The position numbers were made by a program, and so were the translations under genes. The notes below the pieces were generated by a model. It was not told the origin of the DNA, searched no databases, and was given only the letters and a program-made list of their open reading frames with translations. From Phoronis ovalis (taxonomy: Eukaryota > Phoronida > Phoronidae), in the NCBI GenBank assembly GCA_028565635.1, contig JAOXYB010021736.1:1-33391 (forward strand): a stretch of DNA of 33,391 nt, read 5' to 3'. Positions 33,084 to 33,391 of this stretch are shown piece after piece (the stretch's first letter is position 1; every line of letters starts with the position of its first letter).

Positions 33084-33391
33084 GTATTATATATTATTCA
33101 TATATCATTATTGACTATGAAAACGGTACTGATTTAGGCTCCCCATAGTAGGGATCATAATACCACTACACCTGGCGTTCCTATAAAGGTAATAAAAAAT
33201 TAATAACCCGTGGCACGATAATTAAAATTATACTATTTACACAAAAAGTTAAAAATAATAACCCAAGGGATGAGCGTACGTGTTCCTTCTACTTCATTTT
33301 GAACAGCCTTGCAACTGAAATAAGTTGTTGCTGGTTATACCTTGAGCATAAAGCCTCCTACAAACTTGTAATCTAACTACTCATACATACA
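33084..33391. other. Right edge, no feature seen
   Basis: AT-rich sequence without a recognisable exon or repeat. It would be intronic if the exon at 33024-33083 is real. Confidence 0.5.

Overview
The window is eukaryotic, AT-rich genomic DNA from an animal. Every confident gene is split into short exons with GT/AG boundaries, and both recognisable families (DEG/ENaC sodium channels and LIM-homeodomain factors) are metazoan. The protein features fit a protostome, most likely a lophotrochozoan such as a mollusc, but the exact lineage is a guess. There are no bacterial operons, CRISPR arrays, rRNAs or convincing tRNAs.

Layout. (1) 1-1325: upstream sequence containing the first copy of a ~0.5 kb repeat (about 90-630). 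(2) 1326-8011, plus strand: a complete eight-exon gene for a 477-residue DEG/ENaC-family channel. All 14 canonical ectodomain cysteines are present, but several gating and selectivity positions are changed. Intron 6 holds a long fold-back element and a second hairpin beside the exon 7 acceptor. Intron 7 holds the second copy of the repeat (about 6850-7366). (3) 8012-11023: intergenic, with two perfect CRE-type palindromes. (4) 11024-12603, plus strand: a three-exon model for an unrecognised 165-residue single-pass membrane protein with three N-S-T sequons and a C-terminal PDZ ligand (ETDL). (5) 14728-31291, minus strand: a complete five-exon coding region for a LIM-homeodomain transcription factor of the Lhx2/Lhx9/apterous class (362 residues), converging tail to tail on gene 2. 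It has two introns above 6 kb that probably carry regulatory sequence, and a 190-bp intron inside the homeobox with a weak donor. (6) 31292-33391: upstream flank of the Lhx gene, with a CCAAT/TATA arrangement and, near the right edge, a possible plus-strand internal exon of another gene.

Nothing suggests that the three genes form one pathway. They look like ordinary neighbours. Both membrane-protein genes would be expected at the cell surface, and Lhx2/9 factors specify neurons and appendage or eye territory in other animals. I found no clearly new multi-gene system. The best leads are the changed pore and gating residues of the channel, the unrecognised PDZ-ligand membrane protein, the possible intron-retention isoform of the Lhx factor with a cut homeodomain, and the repeat and fold-back elements in and around the channel gene. 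All exon boundaries were read by eye from splice consensus, reading phase and family conservation; no transcript data were available.
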